From positions 1 to 17,994 of the forward strand of contig JBBDZP010000048.1 in NCBI GenBank assembly GCA_040900105.1: a stretch of 17,994 nt of DNA. The letters are read 5' to 3'. Shown one piece after another: positions 6,099 through 14,093 of the stretch (positions are counted from its first letter, which is position 1; each line of letters opens with the position of its first letter). The notes beneath the pieces are model-generated. The model had not been told where the DNA came from. It ran no database searches and was given only the letters and a program-made list of their open reading frames with translations. This stretch comes from JACPDD01 sp040900105 (GTDB taxonomy: Bacteria; Patescibacteriota; Microgenomatia; Levybacterales; UBA12049). Made by a program: the position numbers and the translations under genes.

Positions 6099-7658
6099 CT
6101 ACTTCCCTTTAAAGTGGGAGAGTTTGGCGACTTGGACTACGGATACATCCCACAGATTTTCAATCTCCGCCCTGCCAAATCCTGCTATTTCCCAGCTTGC
6201 CCACCCAAGAGGATGACATGGAAGCGATTCACAGACAACCAAAAGCTGGTCTGTTACAGATTTTCTTTCCGGATCCTCTGCTTCGGTTTTTATAGTCACC
6301 GGCTCCTTTCCCAGAATCTTAAAGAAATAACGGTATCCATGGTCCGAGTTTCCGGCTGCGACAATTCCAAAATTATACGGCTTACCCTCACTCTTATCTA
6401 CAACAAACTTGGCTATTGTCTCGATCTGCTTAAGCTGCCTATTGGGTTCATACTGAAAAGGGATCCCTTTTAAATTTAGGATAACGAGCACTAGAAATGT
6501 TCCCGCTGCAATGTATCTATACCATTTCCTCTTATTTATCAAAAATGCAAGAGCAATTCCCACCAAAATAAATGGCAGGGGGAACATAAATCCAAAATAA
6601 TAATCATAAATTTGTTTTCTGTAAAAACCAAACATGGCAACTCCTAAAACAAGCCAAACGGAAAAAAGTAGATATTTACTGTATGCTCTTTCCCTTTTTT
6701 TGTACAATCTATAAGTTTGTCTCAGAAGCAGATAAACGCTGGCAACTCCCAGCATTAAAACCCCTACTTGCCAGACAAATTTTTCTGTTTTTGAGTAGAA
6801 ATCAATCTGTTCTGGAGGTGGAAAATTAGCAACCAGTCTTCCAAAAATCCTAAAAAATACATTATAAATTGTTGGAAAAAATCCTATACTCTCCACTATT
6901 GCATCCTTACCGGACGGATTAAAGATAAAAGAAAAAATACTTTTTATATTCTGGAATCCGTGCCTTGCTTCAAAAACTAGGAAGGGCAGCCATCCAACTA
7001 TAAACCCCGCAAAGATATATGCATATCTTCTTAACACCTCCCTGTACCGAGGTAATCCCAACACGAGAACATAAGCTGCCACTATAACTCCCAGAAATAC
7101 AGTCAGATAATGGAGCTGCATAGTTATTCCAAGTAAAAAACCGACTAGTAAAAACAAATATGTTTTCCTTTTCTCAATTGCTTTGTAAAGCACATAAAGG
7201 GTAAGTAGCGAGAAAAATGGCATAAGGTTCGGGTTCCATGAAGAACGGGAGTATGCGATCACTAAAGGAGAGGTTGAATACAAAAATGCAGCAGTAAATC
7301 CGGCAGTCTTACCAAAAAATTCGCTCGCAACTTTATATATAAGATATACAGTTGCAACGCCAAAAAGGGCGACCATAACAGCAGGTCCCACGGGACTATA
7401 GTTAAATAAGAATAGAAAAGGTGTCATAAAGTAATAATAAATTGGCCCCAGGAAAAATCCTCCAACTGAAGCTGTAGGACCAAGAAGAGTTGGGTTTCCA
7501 TGCAGTATGCCGTAGACAACTAGCACATCTCTGCCTTCATCTCCCAAAAAAGTCATGTAATCCGCAATTTTGTAGATTCTCAAGAATGCGGCAAGAAACA
7601 ACACCCCTAAAATAGCAAGAAAGTCAAAATTCTTGAATTTTGAAAAGTTGAATTTCAT
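6099..7658 (-). CDS. GT39-like integral membrane glycosyltransferase
   Basis: A 519-aa polytopic membrane protein of the ArnT/PMT (GT-C, family 39) type. These enzymes use a polyprenyl-phosphate-linked sugar as donor and transfer it to lipid or protein on the outer face of the membrane. Helix 1 (about 12-30) ends in LRIYKI and is followed by the first external loop with the acidic pair in LGDEGRDVL (D40, E41), the expected catalytic region. About 10-12 helices follow up to about residue 400, then a soluble C-terminal part of about 120 residues with two Cys (CESLPC) and WEIAGFG near the end. Acceptor and sugar cannot be told. It is the last gene of the operon, 25 bases after the GT2-GtrA gene, which probably makes its donor. 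Confidence 0.82.
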   Translation of the reverse strand: MKFNFSKFKNFDFLAILGVLFLAAFLRIYKIADYMTFLGDEGRDVLVVYGILHGNPTLLGPTASVGGFFLGPIYYYFMTPFLFLFNYSPVGPAVMVALFGVATVYLIYKVASEFFGKTAGFTAAFLYSTSPLVIAYSRSSWNPNLMPFFSLLTLYVLYKAIEKRKTYLFLLVGFLLGITMQLHYLTVFLGVIVAAYVLVLGLPRYREVLRRYAYIFAGFIVGWLPFLVFEARHGFQNIKSIFSFIFNPSGKDAIVESIGFFPTIYNVFFRIFGRLVANFPPPEQIDFYSKTEKFVWQVGVLMLGVASVYLLLRQTYRLYKKRERAYSKYLLFSVWLVLGVAMFGFYRKQIYDYYFGFMFPLPFILVGIALAFLINKRKWYRYIAAGTFLVLVILNLKGIPFQYEPNRQLKQIETIAKFVVDKSEGKPYNFGIVAAGNSDHGYRYFFKILGKEPVTIKTEAEDPERKSVTDQLLVVCESLPCHPLGWASWEIAGFGRAEIENLWDVSVVQVAKLSHFKGK

Positions 7659-7683
7659 TTATCTGAAGGGTTTTCCATAGAAG

Positions 7684-8808
7684 CTATTTTTCTTTCCAGA
7701 TAAAACGGTTGTAAACTGTAAAATTCCAAATGAGCAGGAAGAATGTGCCAATCAAGAAATATATAAAGTAATTCTCCTTTCCCAGTAAGCGGCTTAAGAT
7801 GAATATTGTTCCTGTTTGGATAAATACAACTCCAAATGAAGAGGTTGCGTAAAAATGGAGCATTTTCCAGAAATATAAGCCAAGACTCGTAATTCTCCTG
7901 TGTCTAAAAGTCCATAAGTTATTAAAATTAAAATTTGAAAAAATAGCCAAAGCCGCTCCAGCCAAATTTGCGTATGAGGGGTCCCAACTAAAACCCTCGA
8001 CCAAAACCCTAAGCACAGTTGCGTTTATAATAAAACCTAACCCTCCCACAACTAAAAACTTACCGAATTTACCAAATAATATCTCTTTAATTCTTGCCAG
8101 AATTACATACGTGAGAAGGTCTATAATATACTCCTTGGGGGCAATCTTGCTTCTTCCTAAGGTTCTATCTGTAAAATTAATCGGGACTTCGCCGATTTTG
8201 AATCCGTCCCTTGAGACCTTATGAAGAAAGGAGACTTGAAACGTATATCCCTTAAAGTTAGTAAGCTCTTCTTTTTCTTTTAGAAATACTTCTTTTTTAA
8301 GAACTCTAAATCCGCCTGTCCAATCATGGATTCTAAAACGCATCAAAATAATTCTCACGGTCAAATTGCCCACGATTGAGAACAATTTCCGCTGGAGCGG
8401 CCAGTTGGATGGGATAGATCCCCCCTCGCTGTATCTTGTTCCAACCACCATATCAAATCCTTCATCAAATTTTTTTAAAAACACAGGAACTTTTTTAGGA
8501 TCATGGGACAAGTCCGCATCCATTTCAAACATCGCCTGCGCGGAAAGCTTCTCTATTGCATAATTCATTGCTCGAATATAGGCTGCGCCTAAGCCTTTTC
8601 GTTCTCCGGAATTTAAATGCAAATTTTTAAATTGCTTCATTAGCTTCTTTACCTCATTCGCGGTTCCGTCAGGAGAATTATCATCCGCAACCAGTATGCT
8701 CATATCGTGATTTTTAATTTGCGGGAAAATTTCTTCTTCAAGAGTTGTTATGAGTTTCTCTATGTTTCCCTTTTCGTTATACGTTGGAATTATAATTACT
8801 ACTTTCAT
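7684..8808 (-). CDS. Polyprenyl-phosphate glycosyltransferase (DPM1-like GT2) fused to GtrA domain
   Basis: A 374-aa fusion. Residues 1-240 are a family 2 glycosyltransferase of the dolichol-phosphate mannose synthase type: IPTYNEKGNI (7-16), ADDNSPDG (41-48), the metal-binding DAD (97-99), GTRYSEGGSIPSNWPLQR (123-140), DWTGGFR (162-168) and GRSK (218-221). Residues about 248-372 are a GtrA domain with four helices and the FNFNNLWTFR motif (293-302). The same two-part architecture occurs in archaeal DPM synthases. The expected reaction loads a sugar from GDP- or UDP-sugar onto undecaprenyl-phosphate; GtrA may move it across the membrane. The start overlaps the upstream stop by ATGA (8805-8808). 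The donor sugar is unknown; D-rhamnose, mannose or xylose from the neighbouring pathways are candidates. Confidence 0.9.
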   Translation of the reverse strand: MKVVIIIPTYNEKGNIEKLITTLEEEIFPQIKNHDMSILVADDNSPDGTANEVKKLMKQFKNLHLNSGERKGLGAAYIRAMNYAIEKLSAQAMFEMDADLSHDPKKVPVFLKKFDEGFDMVVGTRYSEGGSIPSNWPLQRKLFSIVGNLTVRIILMRFRIHDWTGGFRVLKKEVFLKEKEELTNFKGYTFQVSFLHKVSRDGFKIGEVPINFTDRTLGRSKIAPKEYIIDLLTYVILARIKEILFGKFGKFLVVGGLGFIINATVLRVLVEGFSWDPSYANLAGAALAIFSNFNFNNLWTFRHRRITSLGLYFWKMLHFYATSSFGVVFIQTGTIFILSRLLGKENYFIYFLIGTFFLLIWNFTVYNRFIWKEK

Positions 8809-9794
8809 AGGGTTTTTCCGCCTCTGGCGGATTGTTCTTGGGACGAAAAATACTCGATTGTTTTTTTCAGTCCATCTCTTAAATCTACACTGGGATTAAA
8901 AGAAAGTAAACTTTTTGCCTTGCTTATATCCGGATTTCTTTTCTTTGGATCATCCTGCCCAAGTGCCTCAAAGGAAATCTGAGAACTGCTTCCTGTCATT
9001 TCTTTTATCATTTCCGCAATCTCAAGGATTGTCTTTTCGTTCGGATTTCCAAGATTTATAACCTCTCCTTTTGTCCCATTTGTGAACATAGCTGCAGCTA
9101 TACCTTCAATCATGTCCGAGATAAAACATAAGCTTCTGGTTTGCTTACCCTCCCCATAGACCGTAATTGGCATTCCCGTAAGTGCCTGATTTATAAAATT
9201 TGAGACAACTCTACCATCATCTTTTTGCATTTTTGGGCCGTAGGTATTAAAAATTCTTATGATTCGGGCGTCAATATCATACTTTCTCACAAAACCCATG
9301 GTGATTGCCTCTCCAAATCTTTTTCCTTCATCATAAACAGAACGGACTCCGTTTGGATTAACATTCCCAAAATAATCTTCTCTTTGAGGAGAAACACTCG
9401 GATCCCCATATACTTCCGAGGATGAAGCGAATAAAAACTTAGCTTTCAAATCCTGCGCCAATCTCAAAAGATTGTAAGTTCCAAGAGAATTTACAAGAAG
9501 CGTTTCAATAGGATGACTCATATAGCTTCTTGCACTTTTCTTATTTGGTGATGCGGGAGAAGCCATATGAAAGATAAACTCTACATCTTTTAATTTGTCT
9601 TTTACATCCGCGAAGTCTTTTGTTATGTCTTTTTCTATAAATTCAAACGAGGGATTTGAGATCAAATTATCAAGATTGTTTTTCTCTCCTGTTATTAAGT
9701 TATCTAGGGAGAAAACTTTGTAGCCCTTACTAAGGAGCTTTTCGCAAAGATGGGAACCGATGAATCCAGCTCCACCCGCAACTAAGACGGTCAT
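8805..9794 (-). CDS. uxs: UDP-glucuronate decarboxylase (UDP-xylose synthase)
   Basis: A 329-aa extended SDR that decarboxylates UDP-glucuronate to UDP-xylose. It has the NAD loop GGAGFIGSHL (7-16), LDN after beta-2, HMASPASP (76-83), SSSEVYGDP (124-132), the catalytic YDEGK (154-158) preceded by NPNGVRS, FNTYGP, and DDGRVVSNFI. These are specific for UXS among SDRs rather than for RmlB or GalE. The substrate would come from Ugd in the same operon. It starts 5 bases after gmd and overlaps the GT2-GtrA gene by ATGA. The last residues (SARGGKTL) lie past the usual end and are coded by a small GC-rich palindrome. ArnA/UGA-decarboxylase-like alternatives are less likely. Confidence 0.9.
   Translation of the reverse strand: MTVLVAGGAGFIGSHLCEKLLSKGYKVFSLDNLITGEKNNLDNLISNPSFEFIEKDITKDFADVKDKLKDVEFIFHMASPASPNKKSARSYMSHPIETLLVNSLGTYNLLRLAQDLKAKFLFASSSEVYGDPSVSPQREDYFGNVNPNGVRSVYDEGKRFGEAITMGFVRKYDIDARIIRIFNTYGPKMQKDDGRVVSNFINQALTGMPITVYGEGKQTRSLCFISDMIEGIAAAMFTNGTKGEVINLGNPNEKTILEIAEMIKEMTGSSSQISFEALGQDDPKKRNPDISKAKSLLSFNPSVDLRDGLKKTIEYFSSQEQSARGGKTL
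8817..8831 (-). repeat. TCCGCC/GGCGGA palindrome in the 3' end of uxs
   Basis: TCCGCC (8817-8822), loop TCT, GGCGGA (8826-8831): a perfect 6-bp stem. It is in frame inside the coding end of uxs and adds the tail residues around SARGG, 9 bases before the stop and the overlapping ATG. Similar TCCGCC..GGCGGA palindromes are familiar to me from candidate-phylum contigs (memory, not checked). Confidence 0.6.
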
Positions 9795-9799
9795 ATAAA

Positions 9800-10771
9800 T
9801 TAGTTCTCTTTCTCCTTTTCAAGGTCAGACCTAACCATCATCTCAACCAACTGTCTGAAGCTGGTTTTTGGCTCCCAGCCCAAAATCTTTTTTGCTTTAC
9901 TTGCGTCTCCTATCAGATAATCAACCTCAGCTGGTCTCATGTGCTCCGGAACATCTGAATCAACATACTTTTTCCAGTCAGAAATACCCGCTGTTTCAAA
10001 TGCGATTTTTACGAACTCTTCAACCGAATGGTTTTCTCCTGTTGCGATAACGTAGTCATCCGGCTCGCTGTGCTGAAGCATAAGCCACATTGCCTCTACA
10101 TAATCTCCCGCAAATCCCCAATCTCTCTTAGGACTAAGATCTCCAAGCTCAAGTTTCTTTTGCTTTCCTAATGCTATACGGGCAACACCATGGGTAATTT
10201 TTCTGGTTACAAACTCTATGCCTCTTCTTGGCGATTCATGGTTAAAAAGAATTCCCGCGCATGCAAAAATGTCATAACTTTCTCTGTAATTAAGCGTTAT
10301 ATAATGGCCGTAAACTTTTGCAACTCCATAAGGACTTCTTGGGTGGAATCGGGTAGTTTCTTTCTGTGGAGTTTCAGTCACTTTTCCAAACATCTCAGAC
10401 GATGATGCCTGGTAGAATTTTATTTTTTTATTAACTGTTCTAATTGCTTCAAGCATTCGGGTCACTCCCAAAGCCGTAAACTCTCCTGTTAAAACGGGCT
10501 GGTCCCAAGAAGCTTTAACAAATGATTGAGCGGCAAGATTATAAATTTCCTGCGGCTCGGATTTATAAATCGCGTCTGCGAGAGATCCCTGATCAAGCAA
10601 ATCTCCGGAAAGTAAGTTAATTCTTTCCGAAAGATGCTTTATGTTTTCCAGGTTCGGCGTAGAAAGTCTTCTAACAAGGCCTGAAACGCTGTATCCTTTA
10701 GAAAGAAGAAGTTCTGCAAGGTATGATCCGTCCTGACCGGTTATTCCGGTAATAAGTGCGCTTTTTGCCAT
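9800..10771 (-). CDS. gmd: GDP-mannose 4,6-dehydratase
   Basis: A 323-aa extended SDR that turns GDP-D-mannose into GDP-4-keto-6-deoxymannose using bound NADP. Seen are GITGQDGSYLAELLL (9-23), the NADP-type VRR (33-35), the LAAQSFV motif, SSSEMFGK (123-130), the catalytic Tyr148 and Lys152 in YGVAK, and FNHESPRRG..FVTRKIT, which is diagnostic for Gmd. The ATG at 10771 (MAKSALITG) is chosen over an in-frame TTG three codons upstream (10780), because homologues start just before the ALITG strand. It follows rmd by 18 bases; rmd would use its product. It is slightly shorter than typical Gmd (about 345-370). Confidence 0.93.
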   Translation of the reverse strand: MAKSALITGITGQDGSYLAELLLSKGYSVSGLVRRLSTPNLENIKHLSERINLLSGDLLDQGSLADAIYKSEPQEIYNLAAQSFVKASWDQPVLTGEFTALGVTRMLEAIRTVNKKIKFYQASSSEMFGKVTETPQKETTRFHPRSPYGVAKVYGHYITLNYRESYDIFACAGILFNHESPRRGIEFVTRKITHGVARIALGKQKKLELGDLSPKRDWGFAGDYVEAMWLMLQHSEPDDYVIATGENHSVEEFVKIAFETAGISDWKKYVDSDVPEHMRPAEVDYLIGDASKAKKILGWEPKTSFRQLVEMMVRSDLEKEKEN

Positions 10772-10789
10772 AAACAACAATACTTTATT

Positions 10790-11743
10790 TTAAACAATAT
10801 TCCTCCAATAGTCCAGGGTATCCTTTAGTGTTTGCTCGATTTTAATTTTTGGTTCCCAACCTGTTTGCGCCGTAAACTTACTTCTGTCACAACGGAGTTC
10901 TGGCTCATCTTTAGGTCTTAAGAGGTCATTATCTACCTCTACTTTTATTTTCACGGTTGAAAAAGACAAAAGCATGTCCAAAATTTCTGAAATCTTATAG
11001 GAAACTCCGTTGCCTATATTGTAAACCTCTCCTAACTCTCCCTTCTCCAAAGCTAATAAATATGCCTGCACCATATCCCTAACGTCCGTAAAGTCTCTTT
11101 TGGTAGAAAGATTTCCAACATGAATAGTTTTTTCTTTTTTCCCCTTTTCAATTTCTGCAATCTGCTTGGCAAAAGAAGAAACCACAAATCTTGGCGACTG
11201 CCTGGGACCGATGTGATTAAATGGTCTAACTCTTACTATTTTGAGACCATATGAAAGAAAATACTGAAGTCCCAGAAAATCCTGGGCAAGCTTGGACACC
11301 GCATATGGGTTTACGGGCATCAAGGGTGTCTCTTCATCAATTGGGATATCTTCCTTATTTACCAAACCATAAATGTCGGCCGATGAAACAATTAAAATCT
11401 TTGCATCTGAATGCATACCTCTTAATCCTTCAAGAAGGTTTACTTGGGCCGAAATATTGTTTGTAATAGTTTCTGAAGGATTATCAAAGCTTTCGGATGG
11501 AGATGTAAGAGCAGCTAAATGAAAAACATGCGTGGGGCTTATTTTTTTTACCAGCTTAGATGTAGCATCCAAATCCAGTAAATTCAGCTTTTCAAGATCA
11601 ATCTTATTCTCATTGTTAGAAGATGATTTAAGCTGACTATCAAACAAGTATGTCCCTATTACGCTAAAACCTTTTGAAAGAAGATGCTCTGTTAAATAAC
11701 CACCGGCAAAACCTCCGGCTCCTGTTACAAGAGCTTTTTTCAT
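10790..11743 (-). CDS. rmd: GDP-4-keto-6-deoxy-D-mannose reductase (GDP-D-rhamnose synthesis)
   Basis: A 317-aa extended SDR that reduces the Gmd product to GDP-D-rhamnose. It has the GAGGFAGGYL nucleotide loop (8-17), SSADIYG (120-126), the catalytic Tyr147 and Lys151 in YAVSK, FNHIGPRQSPRFVVSSFAKQ (about 174-193), STKRDFTDVRD, GEVYNIGNG and a C-terminal TLKDTLDYWR. RPFNHIGPRQSPRFV is typical of Rmd and differs from GDP-fucose synthase. A good ribosome site, AAGGAGA (11759-11753), precedes the ATG by 9 bases and is partly supplied by the end of a palindromic repeat. It directly precedes gmd, so the pair is a complete GDP-D-rhamnose module. Confidence 0.88.
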   Translation of the reverse strand: MKKALVTGAGGFAGGYLTEHLLSKGFSVIGTYLFDSQLKSSSNNENKIDLEKLNLLDLDATSKLVKKISPTHVFHLAALTSPSESFDNPSETITNNISAQVNLLEGLRGMHSDAKILIVSSADIYGLVNKEDIPIDEETPLMPVNPYAVSKLAQDFLGLQYFLSYGLKIVRVRPFNHIGPRQSPRFVVSSFAKQIAEIEKGKKEKTIHVGNLSTKRDFTDVRDMVQAYLLALEKGELGEVYNIGNGVSYKISEILDMLLSFSTVKIKVEVDNDLLRPKDEPELRCDRSKFTAQTGWEPKIKIEQTLKDTLDYWRNIV

Positions 11744-11756
11744 AGTTTGAACTCTC

Positions 11757-11814
11757 CTTCGACCGTGAGCTCAGGACCAAACGGCTCACTATGACGCTGA
11801 GCGAGAGTCGCACG
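11757..11814. repeat. TTCGAC/GCTCAG palindromic intergenic element, copy 1
   Basis: An imperfect inverted repeat: TTCGAC (11758-11763) and GCTCAG (11769-11774) are answered by CTGAGC (11797-11802) and GTCGCA (11807-11812; GTCGAA would be perfect). A competing stem GTGAGC (11765-11770)/GCTCAC (11784-11789) is also possible. More GC-rich than its surroundings. It resembles the TTCGAC-n-GCTCAG palindromes scattered in many environmental bacterial genomes (memory, not checked). Confidence 0.7.
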
Positions 11815-11851
11815 TTCGGCAATGCTCAGTGCGATACTGAGTTTTATCGAA
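11815..11851. repeat. TTCGAC/GCTCAG palindromic intergenic element, decayed copy 2
   Basis: TTCGGC (11815-11820) and CTCAGT (11825-11830) are mirrored by ACTGAG (11836-11841) and TCGAA (11847-11851). It has the same layout as the neighbouring element but with drifted bases. An overlapping perfect 8-bp stem, TGCGATAC (11830-11837)/GTATCGCA (11853-11860), cannot form together with the CTCAGT/ACTGAG stem. Confidence 0.6.
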
Positions 11852-11864
11852 TGTATCGCATGTG

Positions 11865-13163
11865 TCATCGCCCAACACCTTGATATCTGAATCCAAGGCC
11901 TCTCAGCTTACCTGGGTCATATATATTTCTGCCATCAATAATAACCGGCGCTTTCATGAGATTTTTTATTTTTACCAAATCTGCTTCTTTAAACTCATTC
12001 CATTCCGTAATAACAATTAAAAGATCTGCATCTTTCACAGCGTCGTATATATTCGAAGCATAATTAATTCCGAATATAATTTTCTTTGCCTTTTCCATAG
12101 CTTGAGGGTCATATGCGCTTATATGAGCACCCTTTTCCTTAAGCCATCCAATAATCTCAATAGAGGGGGCAAAACGCATGTCATCTGTATTCGGTTTGAA
12201 AGCAAGTCCCAAAACTGCAATCTTTTTACCTTTTATATCTCTTGTTAACTTTTCCGCTTTCTCAACGATTATCCTTTTTGCAGAATGGTTTACATTCTCT
12301 ACTTCCTTTAACAGCTTGAAATCATAGCCAAAATCTCTTGCAATCGAAATTAGAGCCTTTACATCCTTAGGGAAACAACTTCCCCCATAACCTGATCCAG
12401 GCTGTAAAAAATAAGTGCCAATCCTCTTATCAAGACCTATCCCTTCTAAAGCTTTTAGAGCGTCTGCTCCTGTCAATTCGGACAACTGGGCTATCGAATT
12501 TGCAAAGGAAATTTTCATTGCAAGAAAAGAGTTGGCGGCATATTTAATCATTTCGGCGGTTTCCAAGTTACAAAGAACATAAGGGCAATTTGTATTTTCA
12601 TAAAGAGGCTTATGCAAATCCACTAAAACGTCTTGAGGCTTCTGAGACTCAGTTCCTATTACAATTCTGTCAGGATTTAGTGTATCCGATATAGCAGACC
12701 CTTGTCTTAAAAATTCCGGACAGGAGGCTACATCAAACTCTGCATCCTTTGGCTTAACTTTTTCAAGCAAAGCCCTTATTTTTTGGTTTGTTCCGATTGG
12801 AACGGTACTTTTTGTTGCAATAACAGTGTACCCCGAAAGGTTTTCCCCAATTTTTTCCGCAACATCTAAAACCGTAGAGAGATCTGCTTCTCCGCTTTCT
12901 TTTGGAGGAGTCCCTACAGCTATAAATACAACGTCCGCTTCTTTGACACTTTCATAATCCAGGGTAAAACGAAGTCTTCTTGCCTTTATATTTTTTTGAA
13001 CAAGCTCTGTTAACCCAGGCTCGTAAATATGAACTTCGCCTCTATTTAGTTTTTCGACAGTTGTTGGAGTGTGACCAATTACTGTCACATCATTACCTAA
13101 GTCTGCAAAAATAGAAGCGCTAACAAGTCCTACGTATCCGTGCCCTATAAATGTTATTGTCAT
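11865..13163 (-). CDS. ugd: UDP-glucose 6-dehydrogenase
   Basis: A 432-aa member of the UDP-glucose/GDP-mannose dehydrogenase family; oxidises UDP-glucose twice to UDP-glucuronate, the substrate of the UDP-xylose synthase downstream. Seen are the Rossmann GHGYVGL (7-13), YEPGL (47-51), AVGTP (82-86), KSTVPIGT (118-125), PEFLRQGSAISD (149-160), MIKYAANSFLAMKISF (205-220), and the catalytic Cys263 in GSGYGGSCFPKD. The C-terminal domain has LGLAFKPNTDDMR and a final DGRN. The acidic residue normally found at the end of beta-2 is missing (TVIGHTPTT, 27-35). No ribosome site is evident upstream of the ATG. GDP-mannose dehydrogenase is a weaker alternative; the presence of uxs favours UDP-glucose. 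Confidence 0.93.
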   Translation of the reverse strand: MTITFIGHGYVGLVSASIFADLGNDVTVIGHTPTTVEKLNRGEVHIYEPGLTELVQKNIKARRLRFTLDYESVKEADVVFIAVGTPPKESGEADLSTVLDVAEKIGENLSGYTVIATKSTVPIGTNQKIRALLEKVKPKDAEFDVASCPEFLRQGSAISDTLNPDRIVIGTESQKPQDVLVDLHKPLYENTNCPYVLCNLETAEMIKYAANSFLAMKISFANSIAQLSELTGADALKALEGIGLDKRIGTYFLQPGSGYGGSCFPKDVKALISIARDFGYDFKLLKEVENVNHSAKRIIVEKAEKLTRDIKGKKIAVLGLAFKPNTDDMRFAPSIEIIGWLKEKGAHISAYDPQAMEKAKKIIFGINYASNIYDAVKDADLLIVITEWNEFKEADLVKIKNLMKAPVIIDGRNIYDPGKLRGLGFRYQGVGR

Positions 13164-13170
13164 AATAATT

Positions 13171-13212
13171 ACAATTGTCCCATTGTTCTATTGTTTAACA
13201 ATTTAACAATGG
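13171..13212. repeat. ATTGTT/AACAAT nested palindromes between rmlD and ugd
   Basis: CCATTGTT (13180-13187) and AACAATGG (13205-13212) are perfect arms around an inner ATTGTT (13190-13195)/AACAAT (13197-13202). A further palindrome, ACAATTGT (13171-13178), adjoins. It fills nearly all of the 51 bases between the genes, just after the rmlD stop. It lacks the GC-rich stem of a terminator. Confidence 0.6.
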
Positions 13213-13214
13213 AT

Positions 13215-14093
13215 TCACGCTTGAAGATTTAGCTGATGCTTTATCTCTTGCAATCCTTCGCTAAAGCCTCTAATGTCAACCCCTAATCCTCTTATTTTAT
13301 CATTTTTAAGCGCCAAACGCAGCGGTCTAGGTGCTCTGTCTTTAAAAAACTCTTCCCGCGTGGTTTTACTTACTGCCGAAGTATCTAGACCAAACTCTTC
13401 TGCTACTGCTTTTGCAGCATTATAAGGAGTAAGGCACTGACTTCCAACTATATGAAATATTCCTTCCGAACTGCTTTCAATTAACTTTCCAAGGGCCAAG
13501 GCCACGTCATCTATGAAAGTCGGGCAAAAATAATGGTCTGTAACTGCGGAAACTCCCTCGCCATTTTGGAGTCTTTTTAAAATTGCCCTGAAAAAATCAT
13601 TCTTTTCAAAACTTGCCCTATAGGGATACGCAAGACGCGCAATAATCCAGGAGACTTTCGAATTTTGGACAATTTTTTCTCCCTCATACTTTGTTTGCGC
13701 ATAGAAGTTAATAGGATTTGGGACATCTTCCTCTGTGTAAAATTCTCCATCCGCAATATCGCCGTCAAAAACAAAATCCGTTGAGATATAAATTAGCTTT
13801 TTTCCGGACTCTGAACAGGCGTCCGAAATGTTTTGTGTGCCTCCAACATTTATTTTCCATGCGTCTCCATTTTTTCCAAGCGTTTTATCCTTCTCGCATC
13901 CGTCAACATCCGTCTTTGCAGCTAAATGGAGGACTATTTCTGCCTTTGAATTGCCTATCGAGGAAAAAACTTGTTCGGCATTTGTAATATCAACACCTGA
14001 TGTTCTGTCTAGATTTTCAAATTTATATTCACTCAAGAGCTCCTGCACCCTTGAACCCACTAAACCACGCATTCCGGTACCTAATATCTTCAT
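13215..14093 (-). CDS. rmlD: dTDP-4-dehydrorhamnose reductase (RmlD-like SDR)
   Basis: A 292-aa SDR of the RmlD/sugar-nucleotide reductase family; it would reduce the 4-keto sugar at the end of dTDP-rhamnose synthesis. It has a start strand MKILGTGMRGLVGSRV (1-16), LHLAAKTDVDGCE (55-67), ISTDFVFDG (103-111), the catalytic Tyr131 and Lys135 in YAQTK, and a C-terminal PRPLRLALKNDKIRGLG typical of RmlD. The nucleotide loop differs a little from the usual GxxGQLG. The ATG at 14093 overlaps the rmlB stop by one base (TGATG) and is preferred to a TTG seven codons upstream that lies inside rmlB. A strict L-rhamnose product is uncertain because no rmlC is present here. Confidence 0.85.
   Translation of the reverse strand: MKILGTGMRGLVGSRVQELLSEYKFENLDRTSGVDITNAEQVFSSIGNSKAEIVLHLAAKTDVDGCEKDKTLGKNGDAWKINVGGTQNISDACSESGKKLIYISTDFVFDGDIADGEFYTEEDVPNPINFYAQTKYEGEKIVQNSKVSWIIARLAYPYRASFEKNDFFRAILKRLQNGEGVSAVTDHYFCPTFIDDVALALGKLIESSSEGIFHIVGSQCLTPYNAAKAVAEEFGLDTSAVSKTTREEFFKDRAPRPLRLALKNDKIRGLGVDIRGFSEGLQEIKHQLNLQA

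Noticed and set aside
6114..6473. 119-codon open frame on the + strand opposite the GT39-like gene
   Set aside because: Antisense to the C-terminal part of the GT39-like protein, starting just after a terminator; no domain seen.
10772..10780. TTG start for gmd three codons upstream
   Set aside because: The ATG at 10771 gives the family-typical N-terminus; TTG adds only MLF.
11825..11845. CTCAGT/ACTGAG hairpin followed by TTTT on the + strand as a terminator
   Set aside because: No plus-strand gene precedes it; the stem is short and the T-run is only four. It is better read as part of the palindromic repeat.
11744..11864. CRISPR array
   Set aside because: Only two diverged palindromes with no regular repeat-spacer pattern and no cas genes nearby.
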